DNA of 64,000 nucleotides from Pseudomonadales bacterium (GTDB taxonomy: Bacteria > Pseudomonadota > Gammaproteobacteria > Pseudomonadales > Azotimanducaceae). A program made the position numbers and the translations under genes. This document shows positions 7,377 through 16,725 of the stretch, in pieces. The DNA lies in the NCBI GenBank assembly GCA_024234635.1, contig JACKNX010000018.1, positions 1-64,000 of the forward strand, read 5' to 3'. Each line of letters opens with the position of its first letter. The first letter of the stretch is position 1. The notes beneath the pieces are model-generated. The model did not search any database. It was not told the DNA's origin and saw only the letters and a list, made by a program, of their open reading frames with translations.

Positions 7377-10235
7377 ATGATGCGCCCGCTGTATTTCATC
7401 CTGATGCTGTTCCTGGCCGCCTGCGCGTCAGCGCCCGCGCCCCTGCCGCAACCAGCAGCTTCCCACACGGTCATTTCCAGCCCCAACGACGATCGCCAGT
7501 ACCGGTACGTGGAACTGCCCAACCGTCTGAAGGTGGTGCTCATTGCGGACGCCGCCAGCGACAAGGCCGCGGCGGCGCTCACCGTGTTCCGCGGCAGCGC
7601 GCACGATCCGAAAGCGTATCCGGGGCTGGCCCACTTCCTCGAACACATGCTGTTCATCGGCACCGGGAAGTACCCTGAAGTGGACGGCTACCAGCAGTTC
7701 CTCTCGGCGCATGGCGGTTCCTCCAATGCCTATACGGCGGACGATCACACCAACTTCTTCTTCGATGTGGCGCCCGATCGCTTCCCGGAGGCACTGGACC
7801 GCTTTGCGCAGTTTTTCATCAGCCCGCTCATGTCCGCGGAATACGTGGACAGGGAAAAGAACGCCGTGGATTCGGAATACCAGATGCAGCGCAAGGACGA
7901 TGCGTGGCGCTCCCACATGGCCGGCATGCTGCTCATGAACCAGCAGCACCCCATCACGCGCTTCAATATCGGCAATCTGGACACCCTGAAAGGTGACGTG
8001 CGCGGCGCCCTGCTCACCTTCTTCGAATCGCACTATTCGTCCGATCAGATGGCGCTGGTCGTGCTGGCGCCGGACAGCCTGGACGACCTCGAAGCGCTGG
8101 TACGCGAGCGCTTCAGCGCCATCCGCGACAAGCAGCTCGGACCGGACGATCCCGACGTGCGGGTCTACGACGAAACGCTGCTGCCGGCGCGTATCGACGT
8201 GAAGCCGGTACAGGAAATCCGTGAGATCAGCTACGCCTTTCCCGTGCCCGCGCTTCGCCCCTGGTACCAGCTCAAGCCTGAAGTCTATATCGCCAACCTG
8301 CTGGGCCATGAAGGCGAAGGCAGTCTGTTCGCCACCCTGAAGGCACTGGGGTGGGCGACCGGGCTGAGCGCGTCTTCGAATGACCTGGACGTGGACGAGT
8401 CCGAGATCACCGTGAGCATTGCCCTCACTGAGGAAGGCGCGCGCCATCTCGACGAGATCAGTGGCTACCTGTTCGCCGCGATCGATCTCATCCGGCAGGA
8501 AGCGCCCCAGGCGTGGCGACAGCATGAGCTGGCGCTGGTGGGCGAACTCGGCTTCCGCTTCATGGAAAAGGGCAGCGCCCTGCGCACCGTGTATGCGCTG
8601 GCGCCGGTACTGATGCGCTATCCACCCGAAGAGATGCTTCGTTACCGCTACATCGCCTCCGGATTCGACCCCGCGCTGGTGCAGCGCTACCTGTCTTTCC
8701 TGCGACCAGACAACGTGGCCGTGGAGGTGGTGCTACCCGAGGCGCAGACCAACGCCGTGGAGCCCTGGTTCAATGTCGACTACGCGCTGAAGCGTGGTCC
8801 CATCACCGTGACTCCGCCCAGGTCGCAGGGGCGCACTGCCCTGTCGTTGCCGCCGCCCAACCCCTTCCTGCCGGAAAATCTGGAACTGGTGGAAGGCGAA
8901 GACGGCCTGCGGGAGATCGACGACTCCGCCGCCGTGGATTACTGGCTGCACACGGATACCACGTTCGGCGTGCCCAAGGCCAACATACGCTTCAATCTGA
9001 ACCTGGATGGCGGCATCACCACGCCTCGGGATCACGCCGCGGCACGGCTCTATGCGGACCTGGTCGCCGACGCCGCAAATCAGTGGGCGTACGCAACGCT
9101 GCTGGCCGGCATGAACGCCAACGTCTCCGCGCGGCCGGCAGGCTTCCGCTTCGACATCACGGGCTACGCCGACAAGCAGCTCGAACTGGCCGATCGCGTG
9201 GTGGCGTTGTTCGCGACGCTGCACATCGATCCGGCTCGCTTCGATATTCTCAAGCAGGACCTGCTGCGAACGCTCGAGAACAGCACCGACGACAAGCCCT
9301 ACCAGCAGGTCATGGCCGCGGTGGGAACCAGCCTGCATGGCAGTGTCTGGCCGGACGCGGATGTGGCAGGGGCATTGAAAGCGCTGACACCGGAAGACCT
9401 CGATGCCTGGCGACAACAGCATCTGGCCAGGGTGGGCTTCCTGGGTCTGGCACACGGCAATGTCGAGCAGTCCAGGGCCGATGCCATCCTGGCTGCCGTG
9501 GAAAGGCACCTGCACGTCGACAAGGTGAACAACGCACTGCCGGAGCCTGCGGCTCTGCGTCATGCCGCATCCATCGAACTGCCGATCGATCACGACGACG
9601 CGGCCATTGCCGCCTATATCCAGGAACCGGACCGGCGCTGGCGAACACGCGCGCTCAGCGCTCTGGGCGCGCACCTCATGCAGCAGGCCTTCTTCACGAG
9701 CCTGCGCACGGAACAGCAGCTTGGCTACGTGGTGGGTATGGCAGCGCAGACCATCGACCGGCAGCCGGGACTGCTGATGCTCGTGCAGTCGCCCTCCGCC
9801 GGCCCCGACGCCATCGTGAAGGCCATCGATACGTTTCTGGTCGACCAGGGCGAGGTGATCCGCGCCCTGTCCGCTCAGCGCTTCGACGCCAGCCGCGAAG
9901 GCTTGCTGGTGAAGCTGCTCGAGGCGGACAAGAATCTGGGCGAGCGCACGGAACGCTACTGGAACGATCTGGACGAGGGCATCACCACCTTCGATTCACG
10001 GCAGCGGCTCGCCGATGCCATTCGCGCCCTGACCCAGGAAGACGTGGCGGCCTGGGCAGACGCGCTGCCCCGGCGCTTCAGGGAGGAAAGCCTCATCGTC
10101 TCGGCGCGAGGCAAACACGAAGCCCTGCCGCCGCACGGACGGGCGTTCAGGGATGTCGCGGACTTCAAGCGGCATCAAATTCCCGTTGATACGGCGGCAA
10201 CGAACGGAGCAGCAACGCCCCATACCGCTGGGTGA
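7377..10235 (+). CDS. Pitrilysin-like M16 zinc metalloprotease, lipoprotein
   Basis: A 952-residue protein of the protease III/insulysin type. The N-terminus is a lipoprotein signal with lipobox L-A-A-C (Cys16), so envelope anchoring is expected. The inverted zinc motif HxxEH is H86-F-L-E-H90 and the distal glutamate is in N-A-V-D-S-E near residue 167. The second, inactive M16 half and a typical C-terminal half follow. Pitrilysin degrades small peptides in the periplasm; E. coli PtrA is soluble, so lipid anchoring is a variation. The last 71 bases overlap dinG on the other strand. Confidence 0.88.
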   Translation: MMRPLYFILMLFLAACASAPAPLPQPAASHTVISSPNDDRQYRYVELPNRLKVVLIADAASDKAAAALTVFRGSAHDPKAYPGLAHFLEHMLFIGTGKYPEVDGYQQFLSAHGGSSNAYTADDHTNFFFDVAPDRFPEALDRFAQFFISPLMSAEYVDREKNAVDSEYQMQRKDDAWRSHMAGMLLMNQQHPITRFNIGNLDTLKGDVRGALLTFFESHYSSDQMALVVLAPDSLDDLEALVRERFSAIRDKQLGPDDPDVRVYDETLLPARIDVKPVQEIREISYAFPVPALRPWYQLKPEVYIANLLGHEGEGSLFATLKALGWATGLSASSNDLDVDESEITVSIALTEEGARHLDEISGYLFAAIDLIRQEAPQAWRQHELALVGELGFRFMEKGSALRTVYALAPVLMRYPPEEMLRYRYIASGFDPALVQRYLSFLRPDNVAVEVVLPEAQTNAVEPWFNVDYALKRGPITVTPPRSQGRTALSLPPPNPFLPENLELVEGEDGLREIDDSAAVDYWLHTDTTFGVPKANIRFNLNLDGGITTPRDHAAARLYADLVADAANQWAYATLLAGMNANVSARPAGFRFDITGYADKQLELADRVVALFATLHIDPARFDILKQDLLRTLENSTDDKPYQQVMAAVGTSLHGSVWPDADVAGALKALTPEDLDAWRQQHLARVGFLGLAHGNVEQSRADAILAAVERHLHVDKVNNALPEPAALRHAASIELPIDHDDAAIAAYIQEPDRRWRTRALSALGAHLMQQAFFTSLRTEQQLGYVVGMAAQTIDRQPGLLMLVQSPSAGPDAIVKAIDTFLVDQGEVIRALSAQRFDASREGLLVKLLEADKNLGERTERYWNDLDEGITTFDSRQRLADAIRALTQEDVAAWADALPRRFREESLIVSARGKHEALPPHGRAFRDVADFKRHQIPVDTAATNGAATPHTAG

Positions 10236-12255
10236 CGATACGCCGGTCCAGCAGCGTGATGCGGCCGTGATCCTTCTCGTGCCGCACCAGGCGCCCGCAG
10301 GCCTGCACCAGTTTCACCGCCGCGTCCGGCACGCTGATCTCCATGAACGGATTGCGGCCGTTGAATTCGGCCCATTCCGCGGCAGCCTGATCCACGGGGT
10401 CGTCCGGCACTGCAAATGGCAGCTTGGCGATGATGACGTGGCGGCAGTAGTCGTCCGGCAGGTCCAGCCCTTCGGCAAAGCTGGCCAGTCCCAGCAGATA
10501 GCTGGGCTGGCCGTCGTCCACACGTTGCCGGTGGGCGTCCAGCAGGGCCTGCTTCGACGCCGCGCCCTGCACATGCAGGCGCCCGGCCAGCCGCGCGGGC
10601 AGCAGTTCCAGCACCCGCCGCATCTGCCGCCAGGAGGCAAACAGCACCAACGCGGAACGTTCCTGTTCGAGTAGCGCCGGCAGCATTCCGGCAATTTCGA
10701 TATTGTGTGCGTCCGCCTGTCGCGGATCAGCCTGCATGGCCGGCACACGAAACGTTACCAGGTTCGGATAGTCGAACGGGCTGGGAATACAGAGCGTGGC
10801 CGCGGTACTGTCGAGGCCCGCACGCTCCAGGAAGCGCTCCCAGCGCCCGGCCACGGTCAGCGTCGCACTCGTGCACACCGCGCCGAAACAGCGGTTCCAC
10901 AATACTTCCCTGAGCAGTGCACCCGGTTCGATGGGCGTACTGATCAGTTCGTGATCCTCGCCGCTTAGATTCACCCAGCGGGCGTGCATGTCCGCGGCGG
11001 ACGCGCCAGCATCGATACGCTCCGGTGCACCGGCGTAATCGGATAACACGGCGATCACGGCCTCCGCGCGGGCAAGCAGCTGCCCGGTGACGGCGAGCCA
11101 GTCGTCCGCTTCATGGCGATTGGGCCAGTCCACCTCACCCTGCGAGACTTCCGTAAGCTTGTCCTCAACGCGCGCGAGCGCCGCCTCCACGTCGCGCATG
11201 GGCCGCAGTGCCGCGTCACTGGCGGCAGCCAGCGTGGCCGGTACACAACCCAGTGGGAAGCGGTAGGTGGCCAGCGAATCGTCACGCGCCTGGAACGGCA
11301 ATGGCGCTACTTCGCTGATCAGCATGGACAGCCCTTCGGCCGTGTCCGCGGTGTCCTTTGCCAGACGTGTCACCAGGTTGAGCAGTTCCGCCGGTCGTTC
11401 GAACCGCTGGGTCATGGTACCCACGGTGGTGTTCACCTGATCGAACCAGGTCATCGTGCCCTTCAGGCGCGCACGCGCGGAGAAGTGATTCTGCGTTTTC
11501 TCCGGCAGATGGTGCGCTTCGTCGAACACGTAGATGCTCTCCTCCGGCGCCGGCAGCACCACACCGCCACCCAGACCGAGGTCAGACAGCACCAGGTCGT
11601 GATTGGCGACGATCACATCCGTTCCGGTGAGGTTGTTGCGTGCCTTGAAGAACGGACAGGACTGAAAGTAGGCGCACCGCCGGTTGGTGCAACCCCGGTG
11701 ATCCGTGGTGATGGCCTGCCATTCCTCGTCCGCGATACCGTCGCGCCAGGCGTCGATCTCGCCATTCCAGGAACCATCACCGAAGGCGTAGAGCATGGCC
11801 TGGTAGGTATCGCCCGCCCCCCGCGCCGGCGGCTCGAAGAGTTGTTCTACCTGCCGGTCCGCTGGTTTGAGCGCATCGTCCAGCCGCTTCAGGCAGACAT
11901 AGCGGCGACGCCCTTTAGCCAGCGTGTAGCTGAAACGGAGACTGGAGTGCTGCTGCAGATCCGGCAGATCGCGCAGCACCACCTGCTCCTGCAGAGCCAC
12001 AGTGGCGGTGGAGAGGATGACCTTCTTGCCCAGGGTTTTCGCCACCGGAATCGCGGCCAGGCAGTACGCCGCCGTTTTGCCGGTGCCCGTGCCCGCCTCC
12101 ACGGCGGTGAGCCGAACGGCGGGATCGCACAGGCTGCGTGCGATGTGGGCCACCATCTCGCGTTGCCCCCGCCGCGCCCGGAAATCGCGGGACGACAGCC
12201 AGCTCGAGTAGGCGTCCTGGATGTCGGCCTTCAGCGAATCCGTGAGTTCGAACAT
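10165..12255 (-). CDS. dinG: DinG-family ATP-dependent DNA helicase with Fe-S cluster
   Basis: A 696-residue superfamily 2 (XPD-like) helicase. Walker A is G55-T-G-T-G-K-T61, the DEAH box is at 245-248. Four cysteines at 121, 189, 194 and 200 match the E. coli DinG Fe-S ligands. Motif VI-type sequence (Q-A-C-G-R-L-V-R-H) is near the end. DinG unwinds R-loops, D-loops and G-quadruplexes 5'-3'. E. coli DinG has 716 residues, so this is full length. The 3' end overlaps the protease gene by 71 bases in convergent orientation. Confidence 0.92.
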   Translation of the reverse strand: MFELTDSLKADIQDAYSSWLSSRDFRARRGQREMVAHIARSLCDPAVRLTAVEAGTGTGKTAAYCLAAIPVAKTLGKKVILSTATVALQEQVVLRDLPDLQQHSSLRFSYTLAKGRRRYVCLKRLDDALKPADRQVEQLFEPPARGAGDTYQAMLYAFGDGSWNGEIDAWRDGIADEEWQAITTDHRGCTNRRCAYFQSCPFFKARNNLTGTDVIVANHDLVLSDLGLGGGVVLPAPEESIYVFDEAHHLPEKTQNHFSARARLKGTMTWFDQVNTTVGTMTQRFERPAELLNLVTRLAKDTADTAEGLSMLISEVAPLPFQARDDSLATYRFPLGCVPATLAAASDAALRPMRDVEAALARVEDKLTEVSQGEVDWPNRHEADDWLAVTGQLLARAEAVIAVLSDYAGAPERIDAGASAADMHARWVNLSGEDHELISTPIEPGALLREVLWNRCFGAVCTSATLTVAGRWERFLERAGLDSTAATLCIPSPFDYPNLVTFRVPAMQADPRQADAHNIEIAGMLPALLEQERSALVLFASWRQMRRVLELLPARLAGRLHVQGAASKQALLDAHRQRVDDGQPSYLLGLASFAEGLDLPDDYCRHVIIAKLPFAVPDDPVDQAAAEWAEFNGRNPFMEISVPDAAVKLVQACGRLVRHEKDHGRITLLDRRIVTQRYGALLLRSLPPYQREFDAA

Positions 12256-12296
12256 GTTTTAAGTCTAACCCGCGCCGATCGGCGCGCGGTGCGACA

Positions 12297-12914
12297 TCAG
12301 ATGCACTCCAGCAGCGTTTCCACCCGCCCGTCCCGGAGCGCGCCGCGATCGAGGCGCACGTACTCCATGGCGTCCACGATCTCCGCCTGGCTGTGCGGAT
12401 GACCGGGCATGGCGCGTCGCACCGGTCGGCGGACCAGGGTCTCGGGATCGGCCACCGAGTAACGCCAGGGCGCCATGTCCTGATTGGCATGCATGGCGGT
12501 GAACATATGAATCTGGCTGCCCAGATGCAGATAGCCCTGCAGGATGCGGGAGAACAGTCTGAGCTGATCGAAGGACAGATAGTTCGGGTAGTCCCACAGC
12601 AGACAGTAGTCGATTACGCCATCGCCAATGAACGACAGGCGATCCTCGAACACCGCTGCGGCCACCGCCATGTCTGTGCCGGGCGGCGGCACGCACAGGT
12701 TGTCCAGCAGGTCCGCGCAGTACACCCGACAGCGATAATCGGACAGCAGCGCGATGGTCTCCGGCATGCCACCGGCCAGATCCAGCACCGTAAATGGCTC
12801 ATCGGTCCTCAGTTCATCGAACCAGCGGACGAGCAGCGAGCCTGCCTCGCGGGTGGCCTGCATCGGCAATGACCTGCCGTCCACCCGGGCGGACAACGGC
12901 GACGTGGCGGACAT
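12297..12914 (-). CDS. Methyltransferase-like protein of unknown function
   Basis: A 205-residue soluble protein. Residues 41-53 (T-V-L-D-L-A-G-G-M-P-E-T) resemble motif I of SAM-dependent methyltransferases, followed by an acidic residue at the end of strand 2 (Y-C-A-D-L) and a motif IV-like I-D-Y-C-L-L-W-D-Y-P-N-Y-L. The fold is probably class I methyltransferase, but the glycine loop is atypical and activity is uncertain. It lies between bactofilin (19-base gap) and dinG (41-base gap), suggesting co-transcription with bactofilin. Confidence 0.6.
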   Translation of the reverse strand: MSATSPLSARVDGRSLPMQATREAGSLLVRWFDELRTDEPFTVLDLAGGMPETIALLSDYRCRVYCADLLDNLCVPPPGTDMAVAAAVFEDRLSFIGDGVIDYCLLWDYPNYLSFDQLRLFSRILQGYLHLGSQIHMFTAMHANQDMAPWRYSVADPETLVRRPVRRAMPGHPHSQAEIVDAMEYVRLDRGALRDGRVETLLECI

Positions 12915-12933
12915 CGTCAGTTTCCGCCGTGAT

Positions 12934-13452
12934 TCAGGACACCGCCCGCGATACCGCGTCCTCCACCGTACTGTTGCCGCGACGGGTATCGCGACCTGCC
13001 GGCTTCTCGGCGCCCTTGCCTTCGAAGTCCATGTCGATCATGCCCTTGAAACGGGCACCGTCCTCAATGATGACGCGCGGCGCGGTGATGTTGCCGCGCA
13101 CCCGGCCGGAACTGGCTATGACAACTTTTTCCAGCCCGACGACGTCGCCGACCACTTCACCCTCGATGCGCACCAGCTTGGCGGTGAGATTGGCGTGCGC
13201 CTGCCCGCTGTTGCCGATGGTGAGGTCGTGTTTTTCCAGCCGTATAGCGCCTTCGACGCGCCCTTCCACCAGCAGGTTTTCACCCCCGACGATGTCGCCG
13301 GACACCTGAATGGTGGTGCCGATCACCGCGGGTCGCGCACCCTGGTTACCGCCCATCGCCGCCTGTGCCGGCCGGACGGGCTCGCTATCACGCAACGTCA
13401 CGGAGGCGACGTTGACCGGGGTCTCCTGCTGATTCTTTTTCTTGTCGAACAT
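12934..13452 (-). CDS. Bactofilin (polymer-forming cytoskeletal protein)
   Basis: A 172-residue protein from the ATG M-F-D-K-K-K; the frame is open further upstream but the family begins like this. Residues about 45-140 are a right-handed beta-helix with periodic hydrophobics (I-G-T-T-I-Q-V-S-G-D-I, L-L-V-E-G-R-V-E-G, V-R-G-N-I-T-A-P-R). The tails are disordered and charged, as usual. Bactofilins polymerise without nucleotide and act in shape, polarity or wall-enzyme placement. It sits downstream of ligA/zipA, on the same strand. Confidence 0.88.
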   Translation of the reverse strand: MFDKKKNQQETPVNVASVTLRDSEPVRPAQAAMGGNQGARPAVIGTTIQVSGDIVGGENLLVEGRVEGAIRLEKHDLTIGNSGQAHANLTAKLVRIEGEVVGDVVGLEKVVIASSGRVRGNITAPRVIIEDGARFKGMIDMDFEGKGAEKPAGRDTRRGNSTVEDAVSRAVS

Positions 13453-13569
13453 TGCCACTGGTGATTTCCCCCAAGGATCGTTTCCGGGCGCGAGTTTAAC
13501 GCGGCCCCCGAAGGCAATGCACCGTGCAAGACGCAAACAGGCTGCCGATCGAGGCGGCCGGCGTGGACC

Positions 13570-15591
13570 TCAGGCTTCGGTCGATTCCAGGAACGCGAGG
13601 AAGGCTGTCTCGTCGATGACGCGCACGCCGAGCGCTTCAGCTTTTGCCAGCTTGCTGCCTGCCTCCGCACCGGCCACCACCGTATGCGTTTTTGCAGACA
13701 CCGAACCGGCCACCTTGGCGCCAAGGGATTGCAGACGGGCCTTTGCCTCGTCGCGTGTCATCGTTGTGAGCGTGCCGGTGAGCACCCAGGTCTGCCCGCT
13801 GAGTGGCTGTGGCGCTTCAGCCTGCGGCGCGGATTCCGGCCAGTGCACGCCGGCGGCGCGGAGCGCGGCCACGGCATCCCGGTTCTCCTCCGCCGCAAAC
13901 CACGTGAGTATGCGCGAGGCAACGACCGGGCCGACATCCGGCACCCTTTCCAGGGCTTCCTGATCCGCCGCCATGAGCCCATCCAGCGTGCCGAAGTGCC
14001 GCGCCAGCCCCAATGCCGTCGCTTCCCCGACGTCGCGGATACCCAGCGCAAACAGGAACCGGTTCAACGTCGTTTCGCGACTCCTGTCGATGGCCTGCAC
14101 CAGGTTGGCCGCGGACTTTTCGGCCAGCCTCGGCAACGCCGCCAGCGTCTGCGCACTGAGCCCGTACAGGTCGGCGGCGCGCCTCACATGACCCTCTTCC
14201 ACCAGCACGTCGATCAGCTTGTCACCCAGCCCTTCGATGTCCATGGCCCGGCGCGAGGCGAAATGCTTGAGACCTTCCTTGCGCTGCGCCGCACAGATGT
14301 TCACGCCACCCGTGCAGCGCGCCACCGCTTCCTCGCCTTCGCGTTCCACCGGGCTGCCGCAGACCGGGCAGCGATCCGGCAATGCCACCGGTACGGCTTG
14401 CGGCGGCCGTCTGGACGCAATCACCGCCATGACCTGGGGAATGACATCGCCTGCGCGCCGGATCATCACAGCATCACCCACATGCAGCTCCAGGCGCGCC
14501 ACTTCGTCCATGTTGTGCAGGGTGGCGTTGCTCACCGTGACGCCGCCGACGAACACCGGCTCAAGACGCGCAACGGGTGTAATGGCGCCCGTGCGCCCGA
14601 CCTGGAAATCGACCGCCAGCACCGTGGTAGTGGCTTCTTCCGCCGGAAACTTGAAGGCCAGCGCCCATCGTGGGGTGCGGCTGAGCGCGCCCAGAGCCGC
14701 CTGTTGCGACAGCGCATTGACCTTGATGACCGCGCCGTCAATGTCGTAGCCGAGCCCGTCGCGCGCGGACTGCAGCCGATGCAGGTACTCCATGCAGGCG
14801 GCGGCATCGGTGACCTCCTCGACATGCGGGTTGATGCGAAGACGCCACTTTTTCAGGGTTGCCAGTACCTCCATGTGCGTGAGCGGTTGCCAGTCGCCTT
14901 CCACCCAGCCAAGGCTGTAACAGAACATCGACAGTGGGCGTTCGGCGGTCAGCCGGGGATCGAGCTGACGCAGCGAGCCGGCAGCACCGTTACGCGGATT
15001 GACCAGCGTTTTGCCAGCGCTTTCGCGCGCGCGCAAGTTGTAGCGCTCGAAATCGGCATGCGACATGTAGACCTCGCCGCGCACCTCGAAGCGCTCGGGA
15101 ATGCCGTCACCGGCCAGTATCAGCGGTACGCTGTGGATGGTCCGCACGTTCGCTGTGACATCTTCACCGGTCTCGCCGTCTCCGCGCGTGGCCGCCTGTA
15201 CCAGACGCCCCTGTTCATAGATCAGGGCAACGGCGACGCCGTCGATCTTCGGCTCGCAGGTAAAACTGACGCCGCTCCCCTCGCCCAGTGTGCGACGGGT
15301 GCGCGCCATCCAGTCGGCAATTCCTGTTTCGTCCGTGGTCTTGTCAAGCGAGAGCATGGCCTGGCGATGGCGCACGCTGCGGAACCCCGCCTGGGGTGCG
15401 GCACCGACACGTTGGGTTGGTGATTCCGATACGACAAGTTCCGGATGCTCGGCTTCAAGCCTGACCAGCTCGTCGTAGAGGGCATCGTACTCGGCATCGG
15501 AGATTTCCGGTGCATCCAGTACGTGATAGCAATGGAGATGATGGTCGATGCGGCGCCGCAGGTCCCGCGCCCGTTGCGCCGCATCCGTCAT
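13570..15591 (-). CDS. ligA: NAD-dependent DNA ligase LigA
   Basis: Full length at 673 residues (E. coli 671). N-terminal Ia domain with H-Y-H/Y-H-x4-D NMN-binding features, adenylation lysine Lys115 in E-P-K-I-D-G, OB fold, zinc finger cysteines (C-P-V-C, C-T-G, C-A-A), helix-hairpin-helix repeats and a C-terminal BRCT domain from about 595. It seals nicks in replication and repair. The gene is 9 bases after zipA, an arrangement common in Gammaproteobacteria. Confidence 0.97.
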   Translation of the reverse strand: MTDAAQRARDLRRRIDHHLHCYHVLDAPEISDAEYDALYDELVRLEAEHPELVVSESPTQRVGAAPQAGFRSVRHRQAMLSLDKTTDETGIADWMARTRRTLGEGSGVSFTCEPKIDGVAVALIYEQGRLVQAATRGDGETGEDVTANVRTIHSVPLILAGDGIPERFEVRGEVYMSHADFERYNLRARESAGKTLVNPRNGAAGSLRQLDPRLTAERPLSMFCYSLGWVEGDWQPLTHMEVLATLKKWRLRINPHVEEVTDAAACMEYLHRLQSARDGLGYDIDGAVIKVNALSQQAALGALSRTPRWALAFKFPAEEATTTVLAVDFQVGRTGAITPVARLEPVFVGGVTVSNATLHNMDEVARLELHVGDAVMIRRAGDVIPQVMAVIASRRPPQAVPVALPDRCPVCGSPVEREGEEAVARCTGGVNICAAQRKEGLKHFASRRAMDIEGLGDKLIDVLVEEGHVRRAADLYGLSAQTLAALPRLAEKSAANLVQAIDRSRETTLNRFLFALGIRDVGEATALGLARHFGTLDGLMAADQEALERVPDVGPVVASRILTWFAAEENRDAVAALRAAGVHWPESAPQAEAPQPLSGQTWVLTGTLTTMTRDEAKARLQSLGAKVAGSVSAKTHTVVAGAEAGSKLAKAEALGVRVIDETAFLAFLESTEA

Positions 15592-15600
15592 GGCCGCGTG

Positions 15601-16674
15601 TCAGGCCCGACGCGGCGGCGTTCGACGCCGTGCGTATTCGGCAACCATCGTCTTGTAGTGGTCCAGCGTCTGGTTGGTGATGATCGACCGGTTTTCGTCG
15701 CGCATCTCCCCGCCCAGGCTCGCCTTGATATTGGCGGCGACCCGACGCATGTCTTCAAACGCCGCCACGGGATTGGCCTGTTCGTCCAGCCGCACGAAAA
15801 GCACGACACCGCGCGATCGGGTGCTGTCGAGTTTCGGTTCAGAGACGTCGAAAGTACCCGGCGGCTCCGCGTTGGCGACACTGAACACCGCAGACTGCCC
15901 GGGCGTATTGATCCGGCTGCTGCGATGGTAGATGTTCATTTCGCCGTAGTTCAGACCATTGCGTTTCATCACGTCCAGAATCTGCCGGCCGGTGAAAGTC
16001 TCACCGTTGCGACCGATGACGTATATGGTGACAACGGATTCCCGAAGCTCGGCTTCATCCCGCTGACCGTTGGCATCGCCTGCTTCCACGGATGCCGCCG
16101 TTTCCGCATCCGCGGTTCGGGCAGGCGCCCGCTTGACCACCGGTTTGGCGTCCGGCGCGATCATCACACTCTCAACCCGATCGCGCAGCGTGCTTTCCCC
16201 GCCGTCCGCTTCCCGGCTGGTGCGCGTGGAGCGCTGACCGCGCGCTCCCTGTGCATAACCGCCGGCGTGTTTCGCCACGCCAACCGAATCAAAACCCTGA
16301 CCGTTGGTTCGCAGCGTTTCCGACGCGGTTGGTCTTGGCTTCGGCCCTCGCACGGGACGGTCCGGCGTGCGTTGCTCGGTGGGGGCGCTACCAAGCAACT
16401 CTTCGTGCATGGCATTGGCTTCCACATCGGAGACAGCAGGACCATTGCCCACGGCATCGATGAGAATGGGCTCGCCCTTGACCAGGCGCCAGCCGCCACC
16501 GGGCAATTCGCTGAGCGAATCATCGTAGGCCTGGCTGGCAGTCGTGCCCACGCCAGGCTCGATCGCCATGCGCAGGCCGCCCCGTTTCGAACGCCATGTG
16601 ATCCAGAAGCCGTGCAGCACCACGGCAATGATCAGCAGGCCTCCACCGATGAGAATCAGTGTCTTGATATCCAT
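15601..16674 (-). CDS. zipA: Cell division protein ZipA
   Basis: A 357-residue bitopic protein: an N-terminal TM helix at about 5-25 without signal cleavage, a charged and low-complexity linker to about residue 210, and a C-terminal ZipA domain (V-T-I-Y-V-I-G-R, then the G-L-N-Y-G-E-M-N-I-Y-H-R strand and D-E-N-R at the end). ZipA tethers FtsZ to the inner membrane. It lies between smc (51-base gap) and ligA. The protein is gammaproteobacterial and supports the taxonomic call. Confidence 0.95.
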   Translation of the reverse strand: MDIKTLILIGGGLLIIAVVLHGFWITWRSKRGGLRMAIEPGVGTTASQAYDDSLSELPGGGWRLVKGEPILIDAVGNGPAVSDVEANAMHEELLGSAPTEQRTPDRPVRGPKPRPTASETLRTNGQGFDSVGVAKHAGGYAQGARGQRSTRTSREADGGESTLRDRVESVMIAPDAKPVVKRAPARTADAETAASVEAGDANGQRDEAELRESVVTIYVIGRNGETFTGRQILDVMKRNGLNYGEMNIYHRSSRINTPGQSAVFSVANAEPPGTFDVSEPKLDSTRSRGVVLFVRLDEQANPVAAFEDMRRVAANIKASLGGEMRDENRSIITNQTLDHYKTMVAEYARRRTPPRRA

Positions 16675-16725
16675 CTTGTTCCAGCGGCTCCTTCGGTCGC
16701 ACCGTGCGACCGGGACACGTTCACT

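Noticed and set aside
13684..15423. 579-codon frame antisense to ligA
   Set aside because: ligA is complete and conserved on the opposite strand, and the antisense product has no family features.
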